Source: Flagellimonas sp. HMM57 (GTDB lineage: Bacteria; Bacteroidota; Bacteroidia; Flavobacteriales; Flavobacteriaceae). From it: a stretch of DNA of 64,000 bases. The stretch covers positions 1,054,001 to 1,118,000 of the forward strand of contig NZ_CP090004.1 in the NCBI RefSeq assembly GCF_021390175.1. Direction: 5' to 3'. The notes beneath the pieces are model-generated. The model was not told the DNA's origin, made no database searches, and saw nothing but the letters and a program-made list of their open reading frames with translations. Made by a program: the position numbers and the translations under genes. This document shows positions 53,140 to 62,767 of the stretch, piece after piece; position 1 is the first letter of the stretch, and each line of letters opens with the position of its first letter.

Positions 53140-54516
53140 ATGCTGAAAAAATTACTTTTTCCCGCCCTTACAATTTTTTATTTGACAACAAATCCGTACT
53201 TAAATGCACAACAAACAAATACAGATTTTGTTTATGCTGGGGTCGGTATAAGATTCATTATGCAGATGGAGCGTATCGATTACACGATACTCTTTAGAAA
53301 AGATGGTACTTTTTGTGAAGACCTCCATGAAATAGATTGGCAAACCAAGGTAAACGGTCGTTATAAAGAGACCAATACGAACATTATCATGGAATATCTG
53401 GACAAAACCATAGAAAATGATACTATCGTTTTTGAGGGTGACAAGTCAATAGGTGATTTTTACGGCACTCAAGTCATACGAATGGAACCGCCCAATAAAG
53501 TACCCTCGGGATATTATAGTTTTTCCAGTGCCAGCAATTCAGGTGGCATGGGTACGGGCATGACGTATGTGGGAACCCAGCGTCACGAAGGGTTTAATTT
53601 TTATAATAATGGAACATTCAACAAAAGTACATCAGGGGCGGTTATCGTAAGTGGGAACAACGTTGCAGGAGGAACAAGTAGCGACAATGTTGAAAAAGGG
53701 AAGTACACCATAAAAAATGGCTTGTTGACCTTATCCTATGATAATGGAAAAGTTGAAAAAAGCAGTTTTTTTTATGACAGTAGTGAGACCGACGATTTTA
53801 TGGTCGTCATCGATGGAAATATTTTCTTTTATGGAGAAGAGGACGAAGGAAATAATGCTGAAAAATCAACCGCAAACACTAGTGACAAGAATACTTCCTT
53901 AACGAAAGAAGATAAAATGCTAGGGCTTCTTCGGAAGGCAAAGCAGGCCCATGGCGGTAAATATATTGATGCCTTGCAAACAGTAAAAACCGAATTTACC
54001 GTATCTGGAATACCATTCAGAGGTCTAATGGATGCGGACAAATCATTTGTTCGGCTGGAATCTCTTTCACCCACTTTCCCTTACATTGAACAACTCGAAG
54101 GAAATACAGGTTGGATTTATAAGAACGGACGTAACCAACAAATGCCAAAAGAAAGAGTGGCAGAAATAAAGCTCAGTTTTGCTTCGGGGATATTCGGATT
54201 ACGGGATAGCATGCTTGAAAAAGCCATAATCAAGGATTCTCAAGAAAGTGATGACTATATCGTTATCGCTTTGGAGATCGGGGAAGCAATCGTAGGCTAC
54301 ACCATCGATAATCAAAATCATAAAATGCTAGCCTCATTTAGCTTCAAAAACGGGAAAAAGGAAATTACCTATATGTCCAATTTTAGAAAAACGGGCAATC
54401 TTTTACTCCCATTTACCGAAAAGACGGAAACATCAGAAGGAAATATTGAGGTCAAATATGACAATTATGAAATAAATCCTGCGCTTACAACAAAGGATTG
54501 GGCCAAACCTAACTAA
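53140..54516 (+). CDS. secreted protein with LolA-like C-terminal region
   Basis: 458 residues. Signal peptide about 1-24 (ending YLNAQ). Middle beta-rich region with Gly/Ser-rich loops (about 120-210), then from about 265 a domain beginning LLRKAKQAHGGKYIDALQT that resembles the LolA-like outer-membrane lipoprotein sorting fold found in many Bacteroidota proteins. Probably periplasmic; function unknown. Monocistronic, convergent with the acyl-CoA dehydrogenase gene. Confidence 0.72.
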   Translation: MLKKLLFPALTIFYLTTNPYLNAQQTNTDFVYAGVGIRFIMQMERIDYTILFRKDGTFCEDLHEIDWQTKVNGRYKETNTNIIMEYLDKTIENDTIVFEGDKSIGDFYGTQVIRMEPPNKVPSGYYSFSSASNSGGMGTGMTYVGTQRHEGFNFYNNGTFNKSTSGAVIVSGNNVAGGTSSDNVEKGKYTIKNGLLTLSYDNGKVEKSSFFYDSSETDDFMVVIDGNIFFYGEEDEGNNAEKSTANTSDKNTSLTKEDKMLGLLRKAKQAHGGKYIDALQTVKTEFTVSGIPFRGLMDADKSFVRLESLSPTFPYIEQLEGNTGWIYKNGRNQQMPKERVAEIKLSFASGIFGLRDSMLEKAIIKDSQESDDYIVIALEIGEAIVGYTIDNQNHKMLASFSFKNGKKEITYMSNFRKTGNLLLPFTEKTETSEGNIEVKYDNYEINPALTTKDWAKPN

Positions 54517-54537
54517 TTTCTAAAGAAGTAGACTTTT

Positions 54538-55716
54538 TTATTTAAAAGCAGGATGCCCTGTAATATCCGCGCCAGTAATTAATAAATGAATATCATGTGT
54601 GCCTTCGTAAGTAATCACACTTTCCAGATTCATCATATGGCGCATGATGCTATATTCACCTGTAATTCCCATTCCTCCTAAGACCTGTCTGGCTTCGCGT
54701 GCAATGTTAATGGCCATATCCACATTGTTCCGTTTTGCCATAGATATTTGGGCCGTAGTAGCTTTGCCTTCATTTTTAAGTTGTCCCAATCGGAAAGCCA
54801 ACAATTGGGCTTTGGTAATTTCCGTAATCATTTCTGCCAGCTTCTTCTGCTGTAATTGTGTAGCGGCAATAGGCTTTCCAAATTGAACACGTTCTTTGGC
54901 ATAACGTAGTGCAGTATCATAACAGTCCATGGCAGCACCAATAGCACCCCAAGCAATGCCGTAACGAGCAGAATCCAAACAGCCTAAAGGGGCGCCCAAT
55001 CCCGTTTTATTGGGCAACAAGTTCTCTTTGGGCACTTTGACGTCATCAAAAATAAGTTCTCCAGTTGCCGAGGCACGTAACGACCATTTGTTATGGGTCT
55101 CAGGAGTGGAAAAACCTTCCATTCCACGTTCCACGATAAGTCCATGTATTCTTCCTTCCTCATTTTTTGCCCATACCACGGCTACGTCGGCAAAGGGCGA
55201 ATTGGAAATCCATAGTTTGGCACCGTTTAATAGATAGTGGTCACCCATATCTTTGTACTTGGTTTCCATACCCCCGGGATTAGAACCATGATTGGGCTCT
55301 GTTAGTCCAAAGCAACCCATCCACTCTCCGGTGGCCAATTTTGGTAAATATTTCTTTCGCTGTTCTTCGGTACCATATGCAAAAATTGGGTACATCACCA
55401 AAGAGGATTGTACCGAAGCCGTTGAACGAACACCGCTATCCCCACGTTCAATTTCCTGCATAATCAATCCGTAGCTAATCTGATCTAAGCCAGCTCCTCC
55501 ATATTCTTCCGGAATGTAAGGCCCAAAGGCCCCGATTTCTGCAAGCCCCCCTATAATCTGTTTAGGAAACTCCGCTTTTTGTGCATATTCTTCTATAATT
55601 GGAGAAATGTCACGCTTCACCCATTGTCGGGCTGCATCACGTACTAGCTTATGTTCTTCGGAAAGTAAATCGTCTAGATTGTAATAATCTGGGGCTTCAA
55701 ATAAATCAGGTTTCAT
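54538..55716 (-). CDS. acyl-CoA dehydrogenase, glutaryl-CoA dehydrogenase type
   Basis: 392 residues. FAD-dependent family marks: CFGLTEPNHGSNPGG, WISNSPFADVAVVWAK, RYGIAWGAIGAA and the catalytic Glu in ESVITYEGTHDIH. The N-terminal RSTASVQSSLVMYPI includes the Arg typical of glutaryl-CoA dehydrogenases. It oxidises, and probably decarboxylates, glutaryl-CoA to crotonyl-CoA in lysine/tryptophan breakdown; substrate inferred from similarity only. Confidence 0.88.
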   Translation of the reverse strand: MKPDLFEAPDYYNLDDLLSEEHKLVRDAARQWVKRDISPIIEEYAQKAEFPKQIIGGLAEIGAFGPYIPEEYGGAGLDQISYGLIMQEIERGDSGVRSTASVQSSLVMYPIFAYGTEEQRKKYLPKLATGEWMGCFGLTEPNHGSNPGGMETKYKDMGDHYLLNGAKLWISNSPFADVAVVWAKNEEGRIHGLIVERGMEGFSTPETHNKWSLRASATGELIFDDVKVPKENLLPNKTGLGAPLGCLDSARYGIAWGAIGAAMDCYDTALRYAKERVQFGKPIAATQLQQKKLAEMITEITKAQLLAFRLGQLKNEGKATTAQISMAKRNNVDMAINIAREARQVLGGMGITGEYSIMRHMMNLESVITYEGTHDIHLLITGADITGHPAFK

Positions 55717-55771
55717 TCAGCAAAATTTTATCAAATGTACTAATGAAATATAACAATACCAGAAGCTACTG

Positions 55772-56485
55772 TTACATTTTTAAATAAAATGCTTTGGTTA
55801 AATCAACATATTCTTGGGAATATTGATGTCTTTCCAATTCGATGACCAACTCGCTATTTTCGGCCACAACTTTAGCAAAACCAAACTCCAATAAACTTCG
55901 TTTAATAACTGCTTTTGGGTTTCCTTTCACTCGCATGATCCTCTTTGGAAATAGACCAAAACTTTCCGCTATAGCAATAAAATCAGTTTCCTCCTTATAT
56001 GGTACAATAACAGAGAAGCTTCCTTTTTTGGAAAGTAGTTTTGAAATAGCCAGTAGCAATTCATTAAATGGTAGGGAACTATTTTGACGTGCCGTATCCC
56101 GTGAAACTTTACCGCTAGCAACTTCTTCTGAATAAAATGGGGGATTGGAAACAATCAAATCATACTGATCTTCAACCTCGTCAACAAATTCATCCAGTCC
56201 GGCATGATAGCAGAATAATCTATCTGCCCATGCAGAGGCTTCAAAATTCTCTACACATTGTTCGTAGGCATTTTCATCCAACTCAATGGCATCAATTGTA
56301 TCCGCATTGGACCGTTGTGCCAGTTGCAAAGCGATCAATCCCGTTCCAGCCCCAATATCCAATATGCTTTTGGGTTGTTCTTTCAATGACGCCCAAGCAC
56401 CCAATAAAACTCCATCGGTACCGACTTTCATGGCACAGTGGTCTTGATGAACGGTAAATTGTTTGAATTGAAATGGCTCTTGCAT
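55772..56485 (-). CDS. trmN6: tRNA1(Val) adenine-37 N6-methyltransferase-like
   Basis: 237 residues. SAM-binding ILDIGAGTGLIALQLAQ and catalytic NPPF in DLIVSNPPFYSE, with the family start FKQFTVHQDHCAMKVGTDGVLLGAW. This matches YfiC/TrmN6. Overlaps the rimM stop by one base in an operon with rimM and rpsP, linking it to translation. Confidence 0.88.
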   Translation of the reverse strand: MQEPFQFKQFTVHQDHCAMKVGTDGVLLGAWASLKEQPKSILDIGAGTGLIALQLAQRSNADTIDAIELDENAYEQCVENFEASAWADRLFCYHAGLDEFVDEVEDQYDLIVSNPPFYSEEVASGKVSRDTARQNSSLPFNELLLAISKLLSKKGSFSVIVPYKEETDFIAIAESFGLFPKRIMRVKGNPKAVIKRSLLEFGFAKVVAENSELVIELERHQYSQEYVDLTKAFYLKM

Positions 56486-57015
56486 CAGGGATTCAAATAT
56501 AAATCTACCAATCCTTCTGGTGTTTTCACGTGAATCTGCTTATTATCGCGATCTACCTTGGTTATGATATCATCGTTGATAGGAATCAGTAACTCCTTGC
56601 CATCTTTCTCTGCTTCAAAAAGTTCTTGGGATGCACTGTCGTTTACCGCTTTTATGATTCCAATATCTCCATGAACCTCATCTAACAAAGTAAACCCAAT
56701 AACCTCATGGAAATAAAATTTATCTCCTGTTAAAGGTGGAAGGATCGATAAGGGCAAGTACAGTTCTGCACCTATCATTTTGTCTGCTGTGGGTTCGTCC
56801 TTGACCTCTTCAAAATCGATTCGTAACAATGCCGATTTATGCAATCGGCAACGATCAATAAAAAATGGAATCAGATTGTTCCCAATTGAAACAAATACTG
56901 ATTCCATGTTTTCGTAGATATCGGGTTCGTCGGTGTCCAATTTCACCAGCAATTCACCCTTAAAACTATATTTTGAAACGATTTTGCCCAGGTAGAAGCA
57001 ATCTTCCTTGCGCAT
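56485..57015 (-). CDS. rimM: ribosome maturation factor RimM
   Basis: 176 residues: N-terminal RimM barrel (FYLGKIVSKYSFKGELLVKL) and PRC-barrel domain (FYFHEVIGFTLLDEVHGDIG). Assists 30S assembly by binding S19. Located 11 bp after rpsP, the usual rpsP-rimM arrangement. Confidence 0.95.
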   Translation of the reverse strand: MRKEDCFYLGKIVSKYSFKGELLVKLDTDEPDIYENMESVFVSIGNNLIPFFIDRCRLHKSALLRIDFEEVKDEPTADKMIGAELYLPLSILPPLTGDKFYFHEVIGFTLLDEVHGDIGIIKAVNDSASQELFEAEKDGKELLIPINDDIITKVDRDNKQIHVKTPEGLVDLYLNP

Positions 57016-57026
57016 CGTACGAGTGT

Positions 57027-57653
57027 TTACTCTTCTTCTTTGCTTGCTTCAGTTTCTTCAGCAGGAGCAGCTTCTTCAGCTTTAGCTTCTGGCTCAGCAA
57101 CTTCTTCTTTGGCTGCTTCTTCTGTAACAGCAGCAGTTCCCTCAACAACAGCTTCAGCTACTTCTTCAACAGGAGCAGTTTCCTCAGCGACCTCTTCTTC
57201 TACTTCCGGTAGTGCAGCGGCAGCTCTTTTGGCGCTAACCTCTTTCTCAGCCTCCAGTGCTTTGGCTTTTGCATCTGCTTTCGCTTTATCCAAGCCACCA
57301 ACTTTAGCTGCAATAGCTTTTTCTTTTTCTTCCACCCAAGCCTTGAATTTTTTCTCTGCCTGTTCTTCGGTCAATGCTCCTTTACGAACACCTCCCAATA
57401 AATGATGTTTCAATAGTACACCTTTGTACGATAGAATAGCTCTGGCAGTATCGGTAGGTTGAGCACCGTTGTTCAACCATTTTACAGATCCGTCAACATC
57501 TAGGTTGATGGTGGCAGGATTGGTATTAGGATTATACGTCCCTAATTTCTCCAAGAATTTACCATCTCTTTTGGCTCTGGAATCTGCGGCTACCACCCAA
57601 TAGAATGGCTTACCTTTTTTACCGTGTCTCTGAAGTCTAATTTTTACTGGCAT
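57027..57653 (-). CDS. rpsP: ribosomal protein S16 with acidic C-terminal extension
   Basis: 208 residues. The first about 80 are canonical S16 (VKIRLQRHGKKGKPFYWVV, AQPTDTARAIL). The remaining about 125 form a Lys/Ala-rich then Ala/Glu-rich low-complexity tail (AEETAPVEEVAEAVVE), of the type seen in other Bacteroidota. The tail is probably disordered. First gene of rpsP-rimM-trmN6, with a good promoter upstream. Confidence 0.95.
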   Translation of the reverse strand: MPVKIRLQRHGKKGKPFYWVVAADSRAKRDGKFLEKLGTYNPNTNPATINLDVDGSVKWLNNGAQPTDTARAILSYKGVLLKHHLLGGVRKGALTEEQAEKKFKAWVEEKEKAIAAKVGGLDKAKADAKAKALEAEKEVSAKRAAAALPEVEEEVAEETAPVEEVAEAVVEGTAAVTEEAAKEEVAEPEAKAEEAAPAEETEASKEEE

Positions 57654-57724
57654 ATCACATTAATTTGTAGGGTGCCCGACCCTTGTTATTAATTCTTTTT
57701 TTTCGCTTTTTAGTTAAGCGGGTG

Positions 57725-57754
57725 CAAATATAACCCAAATCCATTAACAATCAA
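57725..57754 (-). promoter_or_regulatory. promoter of the rpsP operon
   Basis: Minus-strand TTG (57752-57754), 19-bp spacer and TATATTTG (57725-57732), a full match to the Bacteroidota consensus. The leader to the rpsP ATG is about 65 nt and contains a small hairpin CGCTT/AAGCG followed by an A run. Confidence 0.7.
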
Positions 57755-57885
57755 TATGTATTGTGTTTTTTATTGGTTGATAAATCTTTACAACTCTTTT
57801 TTTTGAACTCTGCCTTCTTGCTTATTTTTATTCTTTACTTTTTACTTGATTCAAGTCTTTGCTGGAATCAACAGAACCTTATATT

Positions 57886-60800
57886 ATGTATTTAATCTTC
57901 GATACCGAAACCACGGGTCTTCCCAAACGTTGGGACGCCCCTATAACTGACACCGACAATTGGCCTAGATGTATCCAGATCGCTTGGCAATTGCACGATG
58001 ATATGGGCAAGTGTATCGAGCATCAAGACTACTTGGTCCAACCTGAAGGATTCAATATTCCCTATGAGGCGGAGCAGATCCATGGAATTTCAACAGCACT
58101 GGCCGAACAAGAGGGTATTCCATTGAATGAAGTACTTGAACGTTTTAATGAAGCGCTTTCTAAGGCAAAGTTTGTTGTTGGACAAAATGTAGGGTTTGAT
58201 GTAAATATCATGGGAGCGGAATTCCATCGCGAAAATGTGGAGAACCCATTACAAGAACTTCCTGTTTTGGACACTTGTACCGAAGCAACCGCCGAACTTT
58301 GCAAGATTCCAGGGGGCCGTGGCGGTAAATTTAAGCTCCCCACGCTTACAGAACTGCATGAACACCTTTTTGGAGAACCTTTTGCCGAAGCGCACAACGC
58401 AACTGCCGATGTGGAAGCTACGACAAGATGTTTTTTGGAGTTGGTTCGAAAGAAGCAGTATTCCATAAATGAACTGGATGTACAACCCGATTATTTTGAA
58501 CATTTTTCAGAAGCCAATCCACAGGTAATTGAACTTATTGGTCTAAAGCACATCAATCTCAAAAAAGCTTCTAAAAAAATTGCCGATACGCTTTGGAAAA
58601 AAGACACCAATGAGATTTCCGAAGCTGAGATCAATGAAAATGTAGAAAATCTAGCGGATGCACCTTTTTCCCATCTTCACAACCATTCCCAGTTTTCGGT
58701 GCTTCAATCCACAATCAATATTAAAGATTTAGTAAAAGCTACAGCAAAAAATGGAATGCCGGCCGTTGCATTGACTGACCATGCAAACATGATGGGCGCT
58801 TTTCACTTTGTGAAAGAAATAAAGGCGCACAACAAGAGTGTAAAGGAAAAAAATGAGGAATCTATTTCCAAAGGGGAATCAATTCTAGAGAAAGAAATAA
58901 AGCCCATTGTTGGCTGCGAATTTTTTGTTTGTGATGACCATACCAACAAGAACGTAAAAGATTATGGTTATCAAATTGTATTACTCGCCAAAAACAAAAA
59001 GGGGTATCTAAATCTGGCAAAAATGTCTTCCATCGCTTACACGGATGGATTCTATTACGTGCCAAGAATTGACAAGAACGTAATTGAACAATACAAAGAA
59101 GACGTAATTGCGCTTACGGGAAACCTTTATGGTGAAGTACCCAATAAAATACTGAATGTCGGGGAAAATCAGGCAGAAGAAGCCCTGCTATGGTGGAAAG
59201 AACGGTTTGGTGATGATTTATATATAGAACTGATGCGTCATGGTCAGGAAGATGAAGATCGTGTCAACCAAGTTTTGATTCCATTGGCCAAAAAACATCA
59301 GATTAAATTGGTCGCTACGAACAACACCTATTATTGCGACAAAAAAGATGCTGACGCCCATGACATTTTATTGTGCGTGAAGGACGGTGAAAAACAGGCT
59401 ACGCCCATAGGACGAGGACGTGGGTATCGTTATGGATTGCCAAATCAGGAATATTATTTCAAGTCTTCGGATGAAATGAAGACCTTGTTCAAAGATGCTC
59501 CCGAAGCTATCTTGAACGTGCAGGAAATCGTGGATAAGGTAGAACCTTTTGATTTGGCCAGGGACGTTCTGCTTCCAAAATTTGATATTCCTGAAGAATT
59601 TAAGGTAAAAGAAGACGAGACAGATGGGGGAAAACGAGGGGAAAATTCCTATTTGAAACACATCACTTACGAAGGCGCCAAAGAAAGATATAACGAGATT
59701 ACCGATGAGATTACGGAACGAATCGATTTCGAACTAAAAACCATTGAAAATTCTGGATATCCCGGTTACTTTTTAATTGTTGAGGATTTCATACGTGAAG
59801 CCCGAAATATGGATGTGTCCGTAGGTCCGGGCCGTGGTTCGGCTGCTGGCTCTGTTGTTGCTTATTGTTTGGGAATCACTAATATCGACCCATTAAAGTA
59901 CGATTTGCTTTTTGAGCGTTTCCTAAATCCGGATAGGGTGTCCATGCCCGATATCGATATTGATTTTGATGATGAAGGGCGTGGCAGGGTAATGGATTAC
60001 GTAATCAATAAGTATGGAGCCAACCAAGTGGCGCAAATCATTACCTACGGTACCATGGCTGCAAAATCCTCAATTCGTGATACCGCACGAGTTCTGGATT
60101 TACCCTTGAATGATGCCGACCGTATTGCCAAGCTCATCCCGAACATGTCCAAACTGAACAAAATCTTTGGAGTGGCCGAGTCCGACCTAAAGAAAAAGTT
60201 CCGTTCAGACGATTTGGAAAAAGTGAATGAGCTTCTAAATATTTCTGAAGGGGATGACTTGGAAGGGCAAACCGTTAAAATGGCGCGCGTACTGGAAGGT
60301 TCGTTACGAAATACTGGAATCCACGCCTGCGGGGTTATCATTACCCCCGATGACATCACGAACTTCGTACCAGTCGCCACCGCCAAAGACTCAGACTTAT
60401 ATGTAACGCAGTTTGACAACTCAGTTGTGGAGAGCGCAGGCCTCTTGAAAATGGATTTCTTGGGACTAAAAACCCTTACGCTCATCAAGGACACCGTAAA
60501 GATCGTAAAAGCGCGTACAGGTAAGGAACTGGTTCCAGATGAGTTTCCTTTGGACGATGAAAAAACATACGAGTTGTTCCAGCGAGGAGATACCGTGGGG
60601 ATTTTTCAGTACGAATCTCCCGGAATGCAAAAGCATATGAAAAACCTGAAGCCTACGGTTTTTGATGACCTTATTGCCATGAATGCGCTGTACCGGCCCG
60701 GACCAATGGAGTATATTCCCAGCTTTATTGCCCGTAAACATGGAGATGAGGAAATCACCTATGATCTTCCTGACATGGAGGAATACCTAAAGGAAACATA

Positions 60801-62271
60801 TGGAATTACGGTGTACCAAGAACAGGTGATGTTACTTTCTCAAAAGTTAGCAGGTTTTTCTAAAGGTGATGCAGATGTCTTACGAAAAGCAATGGGGAAA
60901 AAGATTTTTGCCTTACTCCAAAAATTAAAGCCCCAGTTTTTGGATGGTGGGGAAAAGAACGGACACCCCAGAGATGTGCTGGAAAAAATATGGAAAGATT
61001 GGGAAGCCTTTGCTTCGTACGCTTTTAACAAGAGCCATTCCACCTGCTATGCATTTATTGCCTATCAAACCGCATATTTAAAAGCCCACTACCCCGCCGA
61101 ATACATGGCGGCCGTATTGTCCAACAACATGAACGATATCAAACAGGTCACTTTCTTTATGGAGGAGTGTAAGCGTATGGGATTGGAGGTATTGGGACCA
61201 GATGTAAACGAATCTTATTACAAATTTGCCGTGAACAAAGACAATGCCGTTCGTTTTGGCATGGGTGCTATAAAAGGTGTTGGTCGTTCTGCGGTCGAAA
61301 CCATTGTGGAGAACAGAAAAGAAGACGGCCCGTACAAATCCGTATTTGATCTGGCCAAACGTGTGGAATTGCGTTCGGCAAACAAAAAATCCTTTGAAAA
61401 CCTAGCTTTAGCTGGTGGATTTGATTCATTTGGGGATACGCATCGTGCCCAGTATTTCCATACTGAAGGCGACAACATTACATTCTTGGAAAAAGTAATC
61501 AAGTCTGCGGCAAAATATCAGGAAAACAAAAATTCCAGCCAAATGGACATGTTCGGGGGCATTAGTGAAGCGCAAATACCAGAACCCGAAGTGCCGCCAT
61601 GCGAAGATTGGGGCACTATGGAAAAGCTCCGCCGTGAAAAAGAGGTTGTTGGGATTTATATCTCCGGGCATCCTTTAGATGACTTTAAAAAAGAGATAGG
61701 CGCCTTTTGCAATAGTAGCGTATCGGCCTTTACCAATTTGGAGCATTATGTGAATCGAGAATTAACAGTTGCTGGCGTAATAACAGATGTACAGCATCGA
61801 ATTTCAAAGAATGGAAAGGGATGGGGTCTTTTTACATTGGAAGACTATACCGATACCTATGAGTTCCGAATTTTTGGGGAGGAGTACCTTAAATTCAGAC
61901 ATTTTTTTATGATCAATTCTTTCGTTCACATGAAAGCTTTTGTACGCGAGGGATGGGTAAATCGGGAAACGGGCAAAAAAGGAGATCCAAGGTTACAGTT
62001 TAACGACTTTAAACAGTTACAGGACGTAATGGATGCCTATGCCAAGAAATTGACCATTAAACTTAATATCGATGCGCTTCAGGAAAAGCGAATACAGATT
62101 TTAAAAGATACGCTTACTTCACACAAGGGAGACCATCAGTTAAACTTTGTGGTATATGAAATGCGAGATGAAATAAAACTCAATTTATCAAGTAGAAAAC
62201 AGAAGGTAAAAATCAATAGTGAACTTCTTTCTGTGCTAGAGGAGAACGAGATACATTACAAATTGAATTAG
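57886..62271 (+). CDS. dnaE: DNA polymerase III alpha subunit with fused DnaQ-type exonuclease
   Basis: 1461 residues from ATG; an upstream in-frame TTG is less likely. Residues 1-200 are a DEDDh exonuclease (FDTETTGLP, GQNVGFDVNI, AHNATADVEAT). Then come PHP (FSHLHNHSQFSVLQ, LTDHANMMGA) and the C-family polymerase core with PDIDIDFDDEGRGR, a helix-hairpin-helix region and an OB-fold (ELTVAGVITDVQHR). Main replicative polymerase with proofreading in the same chain, as typical of Bacteroidota. Confidence 0.95.
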   Translation: MYLIFDTETTGLPKRWDAPITDTDNWPRCIQIAWQLHDDMGKCIEHQDYLVQPEGFNIPYEAEQIHGISTALAEQEGIPLNEVLERFNEALSKAKFVVGQNVGFDVNIMGAEFHRENVENPLQELPVLDTCTEATAELCKIPGGRGGKFKLPTLTELHEHLFGEPFAEAHNATADVEATTRCFLELVRKKQYSINELDVQPDYFEHFSEANPQVIELIGLKHINLKKASKKIADTLWKKDTNEISEAEINENVENLADAPFSHLHNHSQFSVLQSTINIKDLVKATAKNGMPAVALTDHANMMGAFHFVKEIKAHNKSVKEKNEESISKGESILEKEIKPIVGCEFFVCDDHTNKNVKDYGYQIVLLAKNKKGYLNLAKMSSIAYTDGFYYVPRIDKNVIEQYKEDVIALTGNLYGEVPNKILNVGENQAEEALLWWKERFGDDLYIELMRHGQEDEDRVNQVLIPLAKKHQIKLVATNNTYYCDKKDADAHDILLCVKDGEKQATPIGRGRGYRYGLPNQEYYFKSSDEMKTLFKDAPEAILNVQEIVDKVEPFDLARDVLLPKFDIPEEFKVKEDETDGGKRGENSYLKHITYEGAKERYNEITDEITERIDFELKTIENSGYPGYFLIVEDFIREARNMDVSVGPGRGSAAGSVVAYCLGITNIDPLKYDLLFERFLNPDRVSMPDIDIDFDDEGRGRVMDYVINKYGANQVAQIITYGTMAAKSSIRDTARVLDLPLNDADRIAKLIPNMSKLNKIFGVAESDLKKKFRSDDLEKVNELLNISEGDDLEGQTVKMARVLEGSLRNTGIHACGVIITPDDITNFVPVATAKDSDLYVTQFDNSVVESAGLLKMDFLGLKTLTLIKDTVKIVKARTGKELVPDEFPLDDEKTYELFQRGDTVGIFQYESPGMQKHMKNLKPTVFDDLIAMNALYRPGPMEYIPSFIARKHGDEEITYDLPDMEEYLKETYGITVYQEQVMLLSQKLAGFSKGDADVLRKAMGKKIFALLQKLKPQFLDGGEKNGHPRDVLEKIWKDWEAFASYAFNKSHSTCYAFIAYQTAYLKAHYPAEYMAAVLSNNMNDIKQVTFFMEECKRMGLEVLGPDVNESYYKFAVNKDNAVRFGMGAIKGVGRSAVETIVENRKEDGPYKSVFDLAKRVELRSANKKSFENLALAGGFDSFGDTHRAQYFHTEGDNITFLEKVIKSAAKYQENKNSSQMDMFGGISEAQIPEPEVPPCEDWGTMEKLRREKEVVGIYISGHPLDDFKKEIGAFCNSSVSAFTNLEHYVNRELTVAGVITDVQHRISKNGKGWGLFTLEDYTDTYEFRIFGEEYLKFRHFFMINSFVHMKAFVREGWVNRETGKKGDPRLQFNDFKQLQDVMDAYAKKLTIKLNIDALQEKRIQILKDTLTSHKGDHQLNFVVYEMRDEIKLNLSSRKQKVKINSELLSVLEENEIHYKLN

Positions 62272-62280
62272 ACACCTATA

Positions 62281-62303
62281 ATTATTGCTGATGGCGCAAT
62301 AAT
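62281..62303 (+). other. hairpin after dnaE
   Basis: Perfect 8-bp stem ATTATTGC / GCAATAAT, loop of 7, starting 9 bp after the dnaE stop. No T tract follows on the plus strand, so a terminator role is uncertain. Confidence 0.4.
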
Positions 62304-62347
62304 CAAAACGTATGTACCATCAGTAAGGAAAGTGATTGATATTTGAC

Positions 62348-62355
62348 TAAATTTG
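62348..62355 (+). promoter_or_regulatory. putative -7 element of trxA
   Basis: TAAATTTG, matching TAnnTTTG, 20 bp before the trxA ATG. No clear -33 TTG at the right spacing. Confidence 0.5.
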
Positions 62356-62375
62356 CGAACATTAAAACAAAAAAA

Positions 62376-62693
62376 ATGGCACTAGAAATAACAGATGCAA
62401 CTTTTGATGAAGTAGTACTTAAAAGCGACAAGCCTGTCGTTGTAGATTTTTGGGCGGCATGGTGCGGCCCTTGTAGAATGGTAGGCCCGATCATTGACGA
62501 GGTCAGTGCTGAATATGAAGGTAAGGCCGTTGTTGGAAAAGTAGATGTAGATGCTAACCAGCAATTTGCAGCTAAATATGGTGTACGTAACATTCCTACG
62601 GTACTCGTCTTTAAAGATGGTGAAATCGTAAATCGTCAAGTTGGTGTATCTCCAAAGAAAGTTTATACAGATGCAATAGAAGCAGCGTTATAA
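62376..62693 (+). CDS. trxA: thioredoxin
   Basis: 105 residues from the ATG of MALEITD. Active site WAAWCGPCRM, cis-Pro in RNIPTVLVF. Cytoplasmic disulfide reductase. Flanked by its own promoter element and a strong terminator, so monocistronic. Confidence 0.95.
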   Translation: MALEITDATFDEVVLKSDKPVVVDFWAAWCGPCRMVGPIIDEVSAEYEGKAVVGKVDVDANQQFAAKYGVRNIPTVLVFKDGEIVNRQVGVSPKKVYTDAIEAAL

Positions 62694-62716
62694 ATTGAAC
62701 TTTATAAACGAGTTTT

Positions 62717-62748
62717 AAAAAAGGTTTGGCATGTGCCAAACCTTTTTT
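62717..62748 (+). terminator. strong bidirectional intrinsic terminator after trxA
   Basis: Perfect 15-bp stem from AAAAAAGGTTTGGCA with its complement, 2-nt loop, A and T runs at either end so it can work in both directions. It lies 23 bp after the trxA stop. Confidence 0.9.
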
Positions 62749-62767
62749 GTTTTATATTGAACCCAGA

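Noticed and set aside
57040..57405. 121-aa plus-strand Ala/Ser-rich ORF
   Set aside because: Antisense shadow of the Ala/Glu-rich tail of ribosomal protein S16.
62726..62767. N-terminal extension of the DUF58 protein
   Set aside because: The extension would be encoded by the trxA terminator hairpin; the ATG at 62768 is preferred.
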